64,000 nucleotides of DNA from assembly GCF_003597395.2 (NCBI RefSeq), contig NC_133774.1, positions 38,572,185 to 38,636,184 on the forward strand, in the 5' to 3' direction. The translations under genes and the position numbers were made by a program. How positions within the stretch are numbered: position 1 is the stretch's first letter; each line of letters starts with the position of its first letter. Below the pieces are notes generated by a model. The model did no database searches. It was given only the letters and a program-made list of their open reading frames with translations, and was not told the origin of the DNA. Of this stretch, positions 33,277 to 45,682 are shown in pieces. The DNA comes from Chelonoidis abingdonii. Taxonomy: Eukaryota > Chordata > Testudines > Testudinidae.

Positions 33277-34909
33277 TATAACCCCTTTAATGTTCTTGAA
33301 AAACTGGCCACCATAAGGGAAGTATTAGCATTGTAATGTAACCTACATTACAATGGCTGCCATGTGAAGGATGCTGCTTACAGCACAGCTGTTCCCTGAC
33401 TCAATGTCAGTGCAGTCTAATGTATAGGGGATCTAATGGTATTTTAACTCTTGTCCCTAAATGTATCTAAACCCTGGGACCTGTCCTAGTCTTTAGCATG
33501 GTTCAGCGAGTGTAGGCTCCATGTGCACAACAGAACAGAAGCACGTTGTAATCAGCTCCCTGACCCTGTTGTAGGATAGATGACCATTGAAGGGGGATGA
33601 TAATCACGCCACCACTTTTGAATTATTCTGTCCCCCGGGCTCTAAAGCTTTGTCTGTTGTGCACTGCTTCATAAGAGAGCAAGCCTCTCACAGACCCATC
33701 TCTCCAATCCCCTGCTACTCCTCACAATATTTTATTCTGCAGACCCCCAACAAAGAGCTGTGACAGACCACTGGCTTGTCTTCACTAGAATGTTAGCTTG
33801 GGCTCAAACACAACCATGAGAAGTCATTTTAGTAAAACACCACATAGCAGCTAGTGTAGACAGGGATGAACTGCGTTTAACATCACATCAGCGGGTTGTG
33901 GGCAAACATTACTGAAACCATAGAGTTGCTGTTGATGAGCTGATGACCACTTGCTCCCATCTACAGTGACTGCAAAGTTGAGTTCAACATCATGATACTT
34001 AGCATGACTCCTTAAGCTCATGTTCTAACCCAATCTTATTGTTAGAACCCTACAAATCTGCTTTATATGTGCGGACCATGTTTACGGATCACTGATCAGA
34101 TGCAGATACGAATTTTGTACCCATACAGGGCTCTACTTATTTTCTCACTAAGATAAACCCATAGAGTCTAGGATAGAGACTGTTCTGCCCCTTTCTATAA
34201 TTTCTTTGCTTGCCATTTCCTCCTCCCTCTTCCTTCCTTCTCTTTGGTAAACAAGTTAATAAGCATCCTAACAAGTCTCTGCAAAACCAATAAAGGCATA
34301 AGGGGGATAAGGGAGAGAAGGCAGCTGCTCAGGTTGTTTATATGTCTCAGGGCCAGCATTTGCATGGCTTTACAATCGTGGTAAATCTGTGCTTGCCTGT
34401 ACTCACACAATGTACTCACAACTCCCGAGTCCCACATTTTTTAATGAGGATTCCAGCTGTCATACCTAGTTTTAAATATAGTGCAAAATAAACATGGCTG
34501 CTGATTGGAACCAGCAGGGCAGAGAGAGCTATTTACCAGATCCTAACCCTCTGAAAGTTACAGGGAAGCTAAAGGGGAAAAGGGCCAGTACATCTGGACT
34601 TTGGGTCCCCAAGGCTGCAAGGCCCGAGGTCCAGTGTGTGACTTTTCCTTCTGACAGCCCCACCTCCAGAAGTGCTGTGTCATATCAGCTCAGAGGTGGC
34701 GAGTTATTTCCTTTTCCCTCCCTCCTCCTATAGGATTGTGTCCAGAGCTGGTTGATGCATTTGTGGAGAGTGGTAAGGAAAGAGTGCATCGAGGTTTCCT
34801 CTTAAACAGGAAGAGGGAGAACCTGAAGCTTGCCTTAGCCAGGGTATAATAAAGTGAGAAGAGAGCTCAGTTCTGCTAGCACGTCTAGTAGTTACCATGC
34901 CAGAGCTCT
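33277..34909. other. RAB3C: Intron sequence; small MITE-like scrap
   Basis: At about 33,776-33,872 GTCTTCACTAG and CTAGTGTAGACAG are weakly inverted, possibly a small Harbinger-like remnant. Nothing else was recognised. Confidence 0.4.
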
Positions 34910-34917
34910 GTCAGTAC

Positions 34918-35167
34918 CAGCGGCGGCTCCAGGCACCAGCGCTTCAAGTGCATGCCTGGGGTGGCAAGCTGCAGGGGGGGCCCTGCTGGTCCCTGCGAGG
35001 GCAGCAGTGAGGCTGCCTTCAGCAGCGTTCCTGTGGGAGGTCTGCCAGTCCCATGGATTCGGCGGCAGGTTCACTAAAGCCACGAGACCGGGGACTCCCA
35101 CAGGCACACCACCGAAGGCAGCCTGCCTGCTGTGTTTGGGGCCGCAAAAAAGCTAGAGCTGCCCCTG
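34918..35167. mobile_element. hAT MITE (250 bp) with perfect 8-bp target duplication
   Basis: GTCAGTAC is repeated exactly at 34910-34917 and 35168-35175. The ends CAGCGGCGGCTCCAGG and GAGCTGCCCCTG are partly inverted, in the same style as the element at 14730. GC-rich, non-coding. Confidence 0.9.
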
Positions 35168-35175
35168 GTCAGTAC

Positions 35176-36771
35176 GACGCAGCTCATATTACATAGCACA
35201 CAGCCCTGGAGCCTCAGTAACAAACATCACACTAGCATGCCCACCTGATGGGAACAACATGGGTGTGGCACCTTGTTGCAGCTACAGGTTTGGCAGCCTT
35301 GAAGGGGAACAGGGAGAGTCATCCAAGAGGTGTAAGAGGGGCAGCAAAGGGAAAGGAGATGGAGAGAAATGGAGGAGAGGGACAGAAAGAGAAAGAGCAT
35401 CCTGATGCATCATCCAAACACAACATTCTCGCACAGGCAACACTTTTGACATTAACAGGCTTCTCAGTTGTATCAGCTTCTGTTCCATTCAGCTTCCTCC
35501 ACCCTGCTTGCTCTCAGGCTTTGTCATGTCGTGCGCCACTCTGCATTGTCTCTTCCACTTCTGCTACACAGAACATCACAGGTGGTAGGAACAGGGTGTT
35601 CCATGAGCCTCTGCTGTCTTTATGATCACAAGGGAGCTTCTGCATTGCAGACACCTGCTCACACAGAAAAATCTTTTGTCTGTGTTAACAAGCAGCAATG
35701 GAAAGACACTGAACCAGGGATCAAACCAGATAGATCTGATGTTCAGAAGTGCAGTGTCTCTAGGCCCACCTAATGAAATATTTCAAGCATGAATCAGCAG
35801 GGGAGGAGAGGTCTGTGACACAGATGTCTGCAAAATATTTGTAGTGAAATGAAAAACAAACGGGCCTGAGGAGTTTGCACTTCTTGAAACTTTTCGTTAA
35901 GGGACCTCCCCACACACTTTTCTAGCAAAAATGGGCCAATTTCTGAATGTAAGTGAGCTAATTTTTTATATAAAGATGGCATCTGCCTTAAAAATTATGT
36001 GAAAATTCACATTTTCAGTGGAAACAAGGCAGCCATTTTGTCTTTGATAGCGTTATTGCTGAGTGCAACAGAGTATAATTTGGTTCAATTGCTCTGTTCT
36101 CTCATCCCCAGCTCTGATGCATTCTGCCCCCTTTTGTCTCCCCTTTGCTCTGTATCACTCTCTTCACTCCCACTGCTGCTCTTCTGGTTCAAGGTATTTT
36201 ATCCACCCACATCATTGCCTCATTTACTGGCTACAGCTTATACCCTTCTTTTTAGCTTGCGCTATTATTTTCCTCCATAATTGTCCTGTCCTACCTCTGA
36301 CCCACCAATCACCCTCTTCTTTTCTCTGAACCGCACTCCAACCCCAACTTTCCAGGCACTTTCAGCTTCATTCTCCCAAATTGTGTCTTTTCCCAACCTT
36401 TCATGTTCCAGTCCTTTTCCTCTCCTCCTTCTCCTCTTGCTTCTTCACCTCACATCAACTTCCCTCCCTTTCATCAGCCCCCCTTGTTCTGCCTAAAGTA
36501 CATGGACGTAGAGAAAGGAGCAGCTAACAAAAGAATGCTTTTGTGGTGTGCTAAGCAGAGAATGAGGCACTCCTCCGACTAGTACTCAGCTTTCAGCTTT
36601 GCCTGTTCGCTTCATGGGAAAAGGAGCAAAAAGGTGGATTGGGAGCAACACAAGCAGTGCTGCCACACTACCCAAGGGATCAAGGGAGGTGGCAGAGCTG
36701 GTTTGTAGTGGTATGCTACTCTTCTGTACCACTGCAGTCTTATTTACACCAATGTAATGTCTAATTGCAGT
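35176..36771. other. RAB3C: Intron sequence with purine- and pyrimidine-rich tracts
   Basis: 35,310-35,400 is purine-rich and 36,070-36,490 is strongly pyrimidine-rich (TTTTCCTCTCCTCCTTCTCC). Overlapping open frames in these tracts are compositional. The last 30 bases (GTCTAATTGCAGTGTAGACAC) look like a Harbinger-like MITE end. Confidence 0.5.
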
Positions 36772-36779
36772 GTAGACAC

Positions 36780-37570
36780 CAGGGGTGAAAGTAACTTAAA
36801 GGACTTACTGGTATTCTGGAGTCCTTAGGAGGGGGCAGGGCCTCAGCTGGAAGAGGCGGGGCCTCAACCGGAAGAGGTGGAGCCTTTAAATCCCCTGACA
36901 CTTTAAATCAGGATTTAAAGGGCCTGGGGCTGGATCTGTGGTAGCAGTAGCTGGGAGCCCCGGGCCCAGCAGAGGCGGCTGGGAGTCCCGGGGGTGATTT
37001 AAAGGGCCTGGGGCTCCAGCTGCCGCTGCCACCCTGGGTCCTTTAAATCGTCCCTGGAGTCCTGCTGCCGGGGCCCTGGAGTAGCGGCAGCGGTGGTGCT
37101 TCAGCAGCAAGTTAAAGGGCCTGGGGAAGTAGCGCCAGCCGAGCCCCTGGCCCTTTAAATTGCTGCCTGAGCCCCACCGCAGCTACCCCAGGGCTCCAGG
37201 AGGCTCCGGGGACAATTTAAAAGTCCCAGGGCAGTAGTGGCTACTGGAGCCCCAGACCCTTTAAATCATCCCCGGTGCCCTGCTGCCGGAGCCCTGGGGA
37301 GGCGGCAGCTGGTTTCCAGCAGCTATTTTAAGGGCTGGGGCAGTAGCGGCTGCCACAGCCCCGGATCTTTTAAATAGCTGCTGGAGCCCCACTGCCGCTA
37401 CCCTGGGTTCTGGGGACGATTTAAATGGCCTGGGATGGTAGCTGTGGCAGGCACCCCGGGCCCTTTAAATTGCTGCCTGAGCCCCGCCGCCGCTTCCCCA
37501 GGGCCCTGGCAGCAGGGCTCTGGTGGAAATTTAAAGGGTACCGGGGCGTACCAGCTTACTTTCACCTCTG
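36780..37570. mobile_element. hAT element (791 bp) filled with alternating GC-rich repeats
   Basis: The ends CAGGGGTGAAAGTAACTTA and TTACTTTCACCTCTG are inverted. Flanking octamers GTAGACAC (36772-36779) and TTAGACAC (37571-37578) agree at 7 of 8. Inside, units containing CCCTTTAAAT or its complement ATTTAAAGGG recur about every 60-110 bp in alternating orientation. No coding sequence. Confidence 0.85.
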
Positions 37571-37578
37571 TTAGACAC

Positions 37579-40257
37579 GCTTTGTGACCCAGAGGTTAAC
37601 ATCAGGCTTGGGCTCTAATAATCCAGCAGATGAAGTGAACTACAGAGCCAAGGGCCCTCCACAGGAAACATCCTAACTCCAGCCTCAGGTACTCTAATCT
37701 AGGGACCATCTGTAAACATGGGCCGTCTGATCTTAGCTGAGTGGTAATCCATAGAGAGAGGCAGATTCTCCAACACCCAGAGTCCAAAGCAGATTCTACA
37801 AGAAACAAAAACCAACACCATAATTGCATCCTGAAGCAAATGAGCATGTTCTCTGTGGCTCACATCACCAACCAACTGACCTTCAAAGCTAGCCCCACAT
37901 AGAGCACCTTGCATAATCCAGGCTGGAGGTACCAAAAGCATGGAGAACAGTGGCTGTGTCTGCATAGAAGAAATGGTCACCATCATCTTATCAGATCCGG
38001 ATGGGGAAAAAAGGGACTTTTGTCTACTGAGGCAGCCTGAAAATCAAAGTGCCAAATGGGAATTCAAAAGCAACCCTAAATTATAACAGGTGAAAATACC
38101 AGCCCCTTTAAATTCTTCCAGCAGCATCACCTCTGTCTTTGACATAGTTGGGGACAGGGGGAATGATTTACAAATCTAAGCATTGAAAACAATGCACTGG
38201 CCATTGACATGATTAGTAAGAATTATTTGCTGAGCACTGACATATTTTGTGTCATATAAAACCTGGTTTCTCCACTGAGGATCTTATAGTCTAAGAAAGT
38301 AGATGATACAAATGTTCCACTATAATAATCATAAGTGTTTTATACGCATTAATTGTTGTGTATTATGGTAATACTTAGAAGCCTCAGCTAGGCCAGGGCC
38401 CCATTGTGCTAGGCACTGTCCAAACAGATGAAATAGCCATCCTTGTCTCAAAGCGCTTGGGCCAAAATCCAGTCCTGGGCAAGATTCTGATTTTATTTGC
38501 ACTGTCATAAAACTGGAGTAAGTTCAGTGATGGCAGTAGATTTACACTGCTATACAGGAGAGAAGAATTTGTCCCAGCAATTCCAGACCAAATGTACAAT
38601 CAGACAGTGGAAAATATAGACTCATCTTACCCTTATATACAGCTTGGATCCTCCATTGTTGTACAATAAGTAGCAGTGATATTGCCAGCCTAGCATATGC
38701 TGGGACATCACTCCAGGCTAAAGCTGACTGTCCACAGCAAGTCTGCACTGGCATTTTGCCCTATAAAAAGAAGAACAGGTAAGCTCTAAATTACTAATGG
38801 CCAAAATGTGCATATTATCCTGTTTAGTTGGGGTATTCAACAAGTAATGCTAAGTTATTAGAGTTGCTGCTTTAAATGTAACCTTTTATTAAACAAACAA
38901 ACAAAAAAAAGACACTCACTGATTAGAAAATACACTATATGAAAAAAAACTATCTACTTACACTGCCCCAGAGCAGCGTAAGGGCAATATGAACATAACA
39001 TTGAATGTTGTTTTAAATTTTCTTCCAGAACTGCATATACTTTCCCTTTGGTAGCTGTTAATCTTGATACTAATTAAGAGTAAGAAGAAAGACATTTTGT
39101 TATTGGGTTTCTAACAGGAAAACACAGAGATAGGTGTATGTCATTAACCAAGGTGAATCAAAAAGACAAAGAATTCTTTGTGAATTCCAATTATCTTTTA
39201 TAATATTACCAGTGTATTTAGTTGTTTTGTGAACCACTTCATTCCAGGTCAGGAATTGGAAAGGGGGAAATCAGTGAAAGAAAGGCTGGTGAATTGATGA
39301 AGGACAGTCAGGTGAATAGTGTGGTAACTGGGGGAGAGGAGAAAATTGGAGCAGAGGGAAAAAGTGGGAAGGGAGGAGAGAGGTCAGGCAGGTGAGCGAA
39401 TGGGACAATCCAGCAGATAGTGTGGACCCAGTGAGGCGGCAGGCAGACAAGCAGGTTACTTCCAGCTACACTGGGAACCAGCCATCTGGAGAGGGCCTTG
39501 GAGGTAAAGATGACACAGAGGAACATGTTTGTGACAGCTTGCTTTATTAAAGAATTTCAGTGTAAGCACTCTGCCACATGGACGATAGTGCTACTTTAGT
39601 GGTGGCACAGTGGGATGAGAGAGTTACAGTACCCACCCACAATTTTTGAAGGAAAACAACTTAAATTTAGAAATATTTTTGCATCAAAACTTATTTTCCA
39701 TCTATGGATTACATAACAAATTGGAAAAAGCCTTTCTTGATTTGTTTTCTTTCTTCTTGGTTCCTTCCAATTTGAGTCATCTGTTCTGGCATCAGCAGTA
39801 GTGGCCCAACAGCAATGCCTATTACCAGTGGAGCAATGCTTATGGGAACATAGTAATTAGAGCTGGAAAAAGACCAATAGAGTAACTGAGTTATTCCCTT
39901 CACAGGAGCCAGATGTAGTCACATGATATGGGGCATTATTAAAATGATACTGCTCTCAATTTTAGCATAGCACAAAATCAACTATGATGAAATCACCTTT
40001 GAATATGATTTGCGGAAGAGATCAGATTGAGTCAAATGATGATTTCAACTACTTTGGTGTAAATCAAATGACTTTTGTGTAGTTATTCACACCCATGCAA
40101 CAGTGGTCAAAATTTAGCTCATACTCTTTATAATATCACTATTTTGCGTGTGCTGTTTCTCTTTCTTGTGCCCTGCCCACCTTTCTCTCTCTGCTTTTTC
40201 CCTTCCTCAGAAGGAGTTTATAGTTACCAAAGGATCTAAGAATGTGTAATGACCAGT
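37579..40257. other. RAB3C: 3' part of the last intron
   Basis: Mostly unrecognised. At about 38,384-38,580 GGCCCCATTGTGCTAGGCAC and AGATTTACACTGCTA resemble an old interspersed repeat. Confidence 0.4.
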
Positions 40258-40280
40258 GTGTGTTTTCTTTATTTTACCAG

Positions 40281-40468
40281 GTTTTGAATTTTTTGAAACA
40301 AGTGCCAAGGACAACATAAATGTCAAGCAGACATTCGAGCAGCTCGTAGATATCATCTGCGACAAAATGTCAGAAAGTCTGGAGACGGATCCTGCCATCG
40401 CTGCTGGAAAACAGAACACAAGGCTAAAGGACACCCCTCCTCCACAGCAACCCAACTGTGGCTGTTAA
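40281..40468 (+). CDS. RAB3C: RAB3C terminal coding exon with stop and CxC prenylation tail
   Basis: Last coding exon of the Rab3 GTPase, joined in phase to the exon ending at 27299 by a split Gly codon. The acceptor is TTTTACCAG at 40272-40280. It encodes [20 protein letters not shown], with the G5 motif SAK at 40301-40309, then the hypervariable tail with [12 protein letters not shown] and a proline-rich [10 protein letters not shown] end before TAA at 40466-40468. The terminal Cys-Gly-Cys is the double geranylgeranylation signal that anchors Rab3 to vesicle membrane. LETDPA, NTRLK and the PPP..QPNC ending fit RAB3C from family knowledge; RAB3A, RAB3B and RAB3D tails differ here. The reading frame is intact, so the gene looks functional. 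Confidence 0.95.
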
Positions 40469-41558
40469 TACAGTTATCAACAGAGGCGGCTCCTGTGTGT
40501 TCTATTGCCAACAGAGTATTTACAGATGGTCTATAAGCCTTTATTTATACTGTCTTTTTAATTTATTTGGGAACAATGTGTTTATTTTATGTCAATGCCT
40601 GGTGCAATGTGTGCAATTTGTAAGGACTGCCCATTTCTCAGCATCTGGCCTTTGCACGTGGATGGCTAATTGTCTGTCTTTTCTTTTTATCCTGAGTACA
40701 TTACACTTACTTCAGCTGGTTCTGTGACCTCAGAACACAGGTCATCTACACCTGACTTTAACTTAATCAGTTTCAAATTATACCATTTACTTCTTGGTGT
40801 AATGATTACGGTATTTAGGCATAAACTTTCTGATGCCATTTAAATTTTCTTTGATTGAAAAATCTATTTTAAAATATTACCTGAATATACTGTCTGTTCC
40901 ATGCCTTGTCCAGATAATTTGTCTGAGGCACACTTCCCCGAAGATAATGCTGTGGTAAATCCATGTTCACCACCGAAATTCACAGTTACCTTTACACCAT
41001 ACATCATGGCCACTTCGAAATTCAGAATGACAGCAGCTGCCTAACCCAAAACACAGGCTCCTGCCCCTCAATATAAGGAGCAATTCTGTTAGCTGCTGAC
41101 AGGATAGGGGCTGGCTGTGTTCCAGTTCCATCCACAAGCCAATTCACTACAATACTAATATAGAAGAGAGTTGTGAAATGTCATTCTTCTTTAAGTTACC
41201 TGCTTTCAATAATGAATATGCTACAGTTCTTGATATTACCCCCAGCAGAGCCAAATCATAACCAAAAATAACCTACTCATATTGTTCTGGAGGTTGCATT
41301 ATTTTGGCCTTTAGGAATTTCATGTTTCATTCTTGAAAATGGTGTCTATATATTAATTTTATAGTCTGAAAGAATCTCCTCTATATTGATTGCCAAGGCC
41401 CATTTCTCTCCTCAGAAGTGCCACTCCTACTGAAGTCAGCAGGACAGAAATGGATCCATTCAATTTGAAAAATAGTTTGGTCCAGACATATCTTGTTGAG
41501 GGTTTTCTTGTGACAGGACAGTCAGAAATTGGCAATGTTTGTAGAAAATTCACAGAGA

Positions 41559-41564
41559 AATAAA
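41559..41564 (+). terminator. Candidate proximal polyadenylation signal AATAAA
   Basis: Hexamer in GAGAAATAAAAAG, about 1.1 kb after the RAB3C stop. The downstream sequence is only weakly T-rich, so this would be a secondary or alternative site. Confidence 0.25.
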
Positions 41565-41982
41565 AAGTTCTCCAATGAGTTCTTCCACTAGACCATGTCA
41601 GTCACTTCGAAAATCCACAAAAGGCTGTGAAGATAGCTGAATGTCCACAGGGTTTTTTTCAAGCATTTTAAAAAATAGTCATTTCTCACCCTGTTAATAA
41701 GCTCTCACTCTACTAATTGATAACACTTTGCACCATTGGCTTATCTGGGTCACAGTGATATTCCTCAATTAATGACATCACTGATGCAACATTAACTTTT
41801 TATTATTCTTCTTAGATCAGCTTTAGTACCAGGATGACATTTCTCAGGCTAGACATAACAGAAAAAAGAGAAGAAAAATGGGAAAATGAGTCAGAGGAGC
41901 TGCTAATGCCATACCTGACTGTAAGGCAAAACCTATACCTTTTTCCTAAGGTAATTTATATAATCTCATCAAACACACTAAA

Positions 41983-42175
41983 ACCATGTCTACACTAGGA
42001 AAAAAAGTATAGTTAAGACATTTTATCTAACATTGTAACTATTGTATGTTAAAATCCTAGTGCAGACAAGATTAACACATTAGTTGGTTGAGGTAAACCT
42101 GAGTGTAAACTTGTGTTAAAACTATAACTTGGCTTGGCTACACTAGGATCCATTAGCACTGCTAGCTAGCACCTA
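41983..42175. repeat. Possible Harbinger-like MITE remnant
   Basis: CCATGTCTACACTAGG on the left, AATCCTAGTGCAGACAAG near 42,050, and GGCTACACTAGGATCC near 42,138 are GTCTACACTAG-type end motifs. Boundaries are unclear. Confidence 0.3.
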
Positions 42176-42814
42176 CACTGTTTTTCTTAGTGAAAAATGA
42201 GCTGCATCATTTGGTACCATGGAAGAGCCTGAGGAAAGGGAAAAGTTGCCTATTCACTGCCCTATATTTATCCCTGTTGTGCACAGATTAGTAGGAAGAG
42301 AAAGTGTAATCGAGCAGAGCCAATTTGCCTAGCTCTTGGCATCAACATGGCATGCCAGTCACTACTCTTCCTGGCCCTGCCTCCCAGCTTGATAGTTGTA
42401 TTCCTCCAGCTGTGGCTATCCATTTCAGGGTACTCTGAGGATAGAAGTATTTTGGCCAAAGATTTTTATTGATTTTCCAATTAAAAAAAAATAAAAACAT
42501 TTTAAGGAAAGCAGATGCTTTCCCAGAAAATGTTGATGTTATAGAACTGCCCCTTCCCCCACCACTCTTTTTTAAATTTTTTATGGAAAAGAGTCTTGAA
42601 GGAAAATATTCAACCAGTCCTCTCAACTGAACCAGCCCTGGGAACTTCACTACATAATGCCTGGTGCAATGCCATCAACAGTGGTCACTCTGGCTACACC
42701 ATTGTCCTCAGTAGACTATGCATGTTTGATGATGATGACTTGGTAGAAGGGTAGAGAATAGAAGCAGTAAAGCAAAAAATTAATGAATCAATTCCAAACT
42801 CAGAAATAACTACT

Positions 42815-42912
42815 GTGATCATTTAGTCTGACCTCCTCTATAATGCTGGCTATAGAACTTCCCCAAAAGAATTCCTAGAGCAGAGCTGTTAGAAAAAACA
42901 TCCAAACTGAAG
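42815..42912 (-). mobile_element. CR1-like fragment (antisense)
   Basis: GTGATCATTTAGTCTGACCT followed by TAGAACTTCCCCAAAAGAAT and TCCTAGAGCAGAGCTGTTAG resembles the antisense 3' region of a turtle CR1 subfamily. It lies in the candidate RAB3C 3' UTR. Confidence 0.5.
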
Positions 42913-44781
42913 AAGGTGGAGAAGATAGGAGCATGGATTGGTCAGATCCATGTGTGTGATCCATGAATGTGTGGGGTGCTCCCGGGACTTCAGGAGAGTG
43001 TCGTATAGGTGCAGAGGTCCAGCCACACAAAGCCAATTCAAGGGTCAGGACTAATAGTCACAACAAGTATTTTAAAAACTTTTAATCAGCAGCATTGTTA
43101 AACTGGCTACTTGGGGCAGATTTTAAAAAATTAGCTGCCTAGTGTCAGTCCAGTTCCTGGTGGCCACATCATAAAATACAGGACCAATCATCACTAATTT
43201 GTACCTTTGTTGCTAGTCTCAGCAGAGAAGTAGGGAACTGAATAGCCCGTGGTAACTCATTGACCTTCTCACACCCAGAGATCAGGGCTTAGGCCCATTT
43301 CTGAGGCCGGGCAGTGCAGAGAAAGCTTTCTCTGCCTCTGCCAGTACTATCTGTTCTATGGATACAGAGGGCACATCAGCCTCCAAGGTTTTCAGGCCAT
43401 CACCAGCACTAAATTTTAAAGAGAATCTTGCCATTTAATGGCTTTATGTTCACTGTGGCACAGACTATGTAACTACTCAGTCTGCATGTACAATGGAGGG
43501 GTGTGTGGAATTTGAGCTTTGCAGTCTTATTTCTCATTGAGGGCTCTGGAGGGGATTTGTGAGGGTAAAATACTATATTATTATTACTGTCATTTATTAC
43601 CTCGATTTAATGGCTGTTAGCAGGAGGGGAGAAAAAACCCTTCTCCTCTATCATAGTTTAATGGGATAAGGGACCTGGAAGTGGACAAAGCCCCCATTGC
43701 CTGGGATCTGAGCCCCATGGAGTCAGCTGAACTACTGCACAACACAACCCTTCCAAAGTACCAACCAAGAATAACATTAGTGCTACAGTAATTGCATGCA
43801 TAGGTAATACACCATCTTTGTCATGGAGTCACAGTGTCTTTCTCAGTGCATGGGCAAGCTGTCACTCAGCGTTCCAAATGGAAACAAGTGGAACAAACGT
43901 AAGAGACTAGGCCCTGCAGTATTCAAATGCATGAACCGATGGGACTGATCACAATGGCTTGCAAGCCTTTTTGAGCTGAAACTGCAATTGCATGGTCTTA
44001 ATTCTGACAAAAGTTCATTTTCAGATGTGATAAATGTGCCTGTCCTTACAGATCAATTAACTTGTAACTGTGTTTGTATGTCATTTTGTTTATTTAGACT
44101 GATTTGTTTGGTGTCTGAAATACATATGAACTGGCCTGTTTTTTTTTTTCTCTCTCTCTTTCTCCACACACATATATAAAAATCCAACTCATTCTCTTTC
44201 TGAATTGCAATGTGTGTGACTGTTACCTGGAACTGTTTGTTCCTTTGTGCTTATACTTAATGTAATGCATAGAGAAACTACCTGAGAAACTAGATCTATG
44301 TGGCCTTTCCAGAGCATCAGTCTGAAAGATTAGGTTTTCTTCCCAGTCTGCTCAGCTCTGTATGTCCGGCTGTGCTGCCTGCACCTTTTTTATTTTAGGA
44401 ACGAAGTGCTATTTTATGGTGCAAACACTGCTGGAGTTGGGCCCTAACTTTCAGAATTGCTTGAGTTTTAATTGTCTTTTGCTAAGAAATGCATGGCATT
44501 CTAAATGTTATGTCTAGTGCTGCCATTGTTTCTTCCGTAGCAGAGAAGCCAGTGATGCTTTCCATTTAAAAAAAGGTTACAGGCTTCATTTTTCAGTAGT
44601 ATGGTTTGTTATTGTCACTTTTCAATGGCAACAACTAAATGACTGCTCTATTGCTTGAATGTTATGAAAGATTCCTCGACCCATTTCATAGACAGACTTG
44701 ATATGCAGCAAATGGACCAAATTCCTCTTGGTTGTAACTCGAGTGGAGTTGCACCATTAATGCTTTGGATCCACAGGGCCC

Positions 44782-44859
44782 AATCCTCAGCTTGTGTAAA
44801 TCAGCATAGTTTCACTTAAACCAATGGAACTATGCTGTGTGCACACCAGCTGAGGATCT
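44782..44859. repeat. Foldback repeat in candidate 3' UTR
   Basis: Left arm 44782-44814 (AATCCTCAGCTTGTGTAAAT...) is nearly the reverse complement of right arm 44825-44859 (ending CACCAGCTGAGGATCT), with a short loop. The RNA would form a hairpin of roughly 30 bp with some mismatches. The sequence resembles an old palindromic interspersed repeat common in reptiles. Confidence 0.6.
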
Positions 44860-45674
44860 GATCCATGAGTGGGTTTTTTTTAATACCGATTGGAACTTAG
44901 TTTCTTCCGGGTTCACTACTTATAAAGTCTCCATTCAAAAGGCAACTCATCTGAATAGTCTGAGTATGTAATAGGTTTCGTCATTAAATGGGTCAAGTAA
45001 ATTCATTTCACCGTGTCTTGTTAAGCTTTTTTATTTATTTACTTTTTATTTTTTCTTTCATGTTCATCCAAGCAAAGATTTTAACTGCACGTTTAGAATT
45101 TTCACACACAGACAAATACATCCTGAACACTGGTTCGGTTTGAACAGGTATTTGTTCATTTTCAGTGCAGTCTTTTTTCTTGTTATTATTGCAGTGATAC
45201 TTACCCAGAAATTCTCATTGTCACTAGAAACTGCTTGGGTTAAATCCACAGGCCATCGGATTACTGTTCATGGTGACGGCGGAAGCAGATGGCACATCAG
45301 TTGTACCCAGACACCTGTTTTTGGGGGAGGGGAGAGACCATGTCTGAATCTTCTGACAATTTCATGCTCTTGCATAACATGTGGAAACAAAAGTTAGGGA
45401 TTGCTCACCACTTCCAGTAATGAATTTACTTGAGTGATCCTGACATGTACCTGCAAATTAGTGTTAAATGAAAACTGTTTGTGCTGTAATCCCGTTTAAT
45501 ATATTGTTAGTAATGTCAGCCGTGTTGTGGTTCAGTTGGACTGTCAGAATGTGTAAACTATTTACTAGTGTTTGTGGAACTGAAATGTCTTAAATGTTGC
45601 ATGAAAAATGTTATAAAAATAGATTTGTTTTCTATTTTTGAACACCTCTGAACTGAGGGAACATGGGCCAATAA

Positions 45675-45682
45675 GTGCAATA
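45675..45682 (+). promoter_or_regulatory. Possible miR-25/32/92 seed site
   Basis: GTGCAATA is a full 8-mer match to the target of the miR-25/32/92 seed family. It lies in non-repetitive candidate 3' UTR. An 8-mer can occur by chance, and no conservation data are available here. Confidence 0.2.

Larger units (their letters stand above)
27300..40280 (+). other. RAB3C: RAB3C last intron (12,981 bp)
   Basis: Bounded by the GTAAGA donor at 27300 and the AG acceptor at 40279-40280. Both flanking exons join in frame. It contains a Harbinger-like MITE (29883-30146), two hAT MITEs with perfect target duplications, a duplicated block (32060/32826) and a GC-rich hAT element (36780-37570). Confidence 0.9.

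Noticed and set aside
36063..36496. Pyrimidine-rich open frames
   Set aside because: The composition alone (T/C-rich) gives Ser/Leu/Pro frames; overlapping in several frames.
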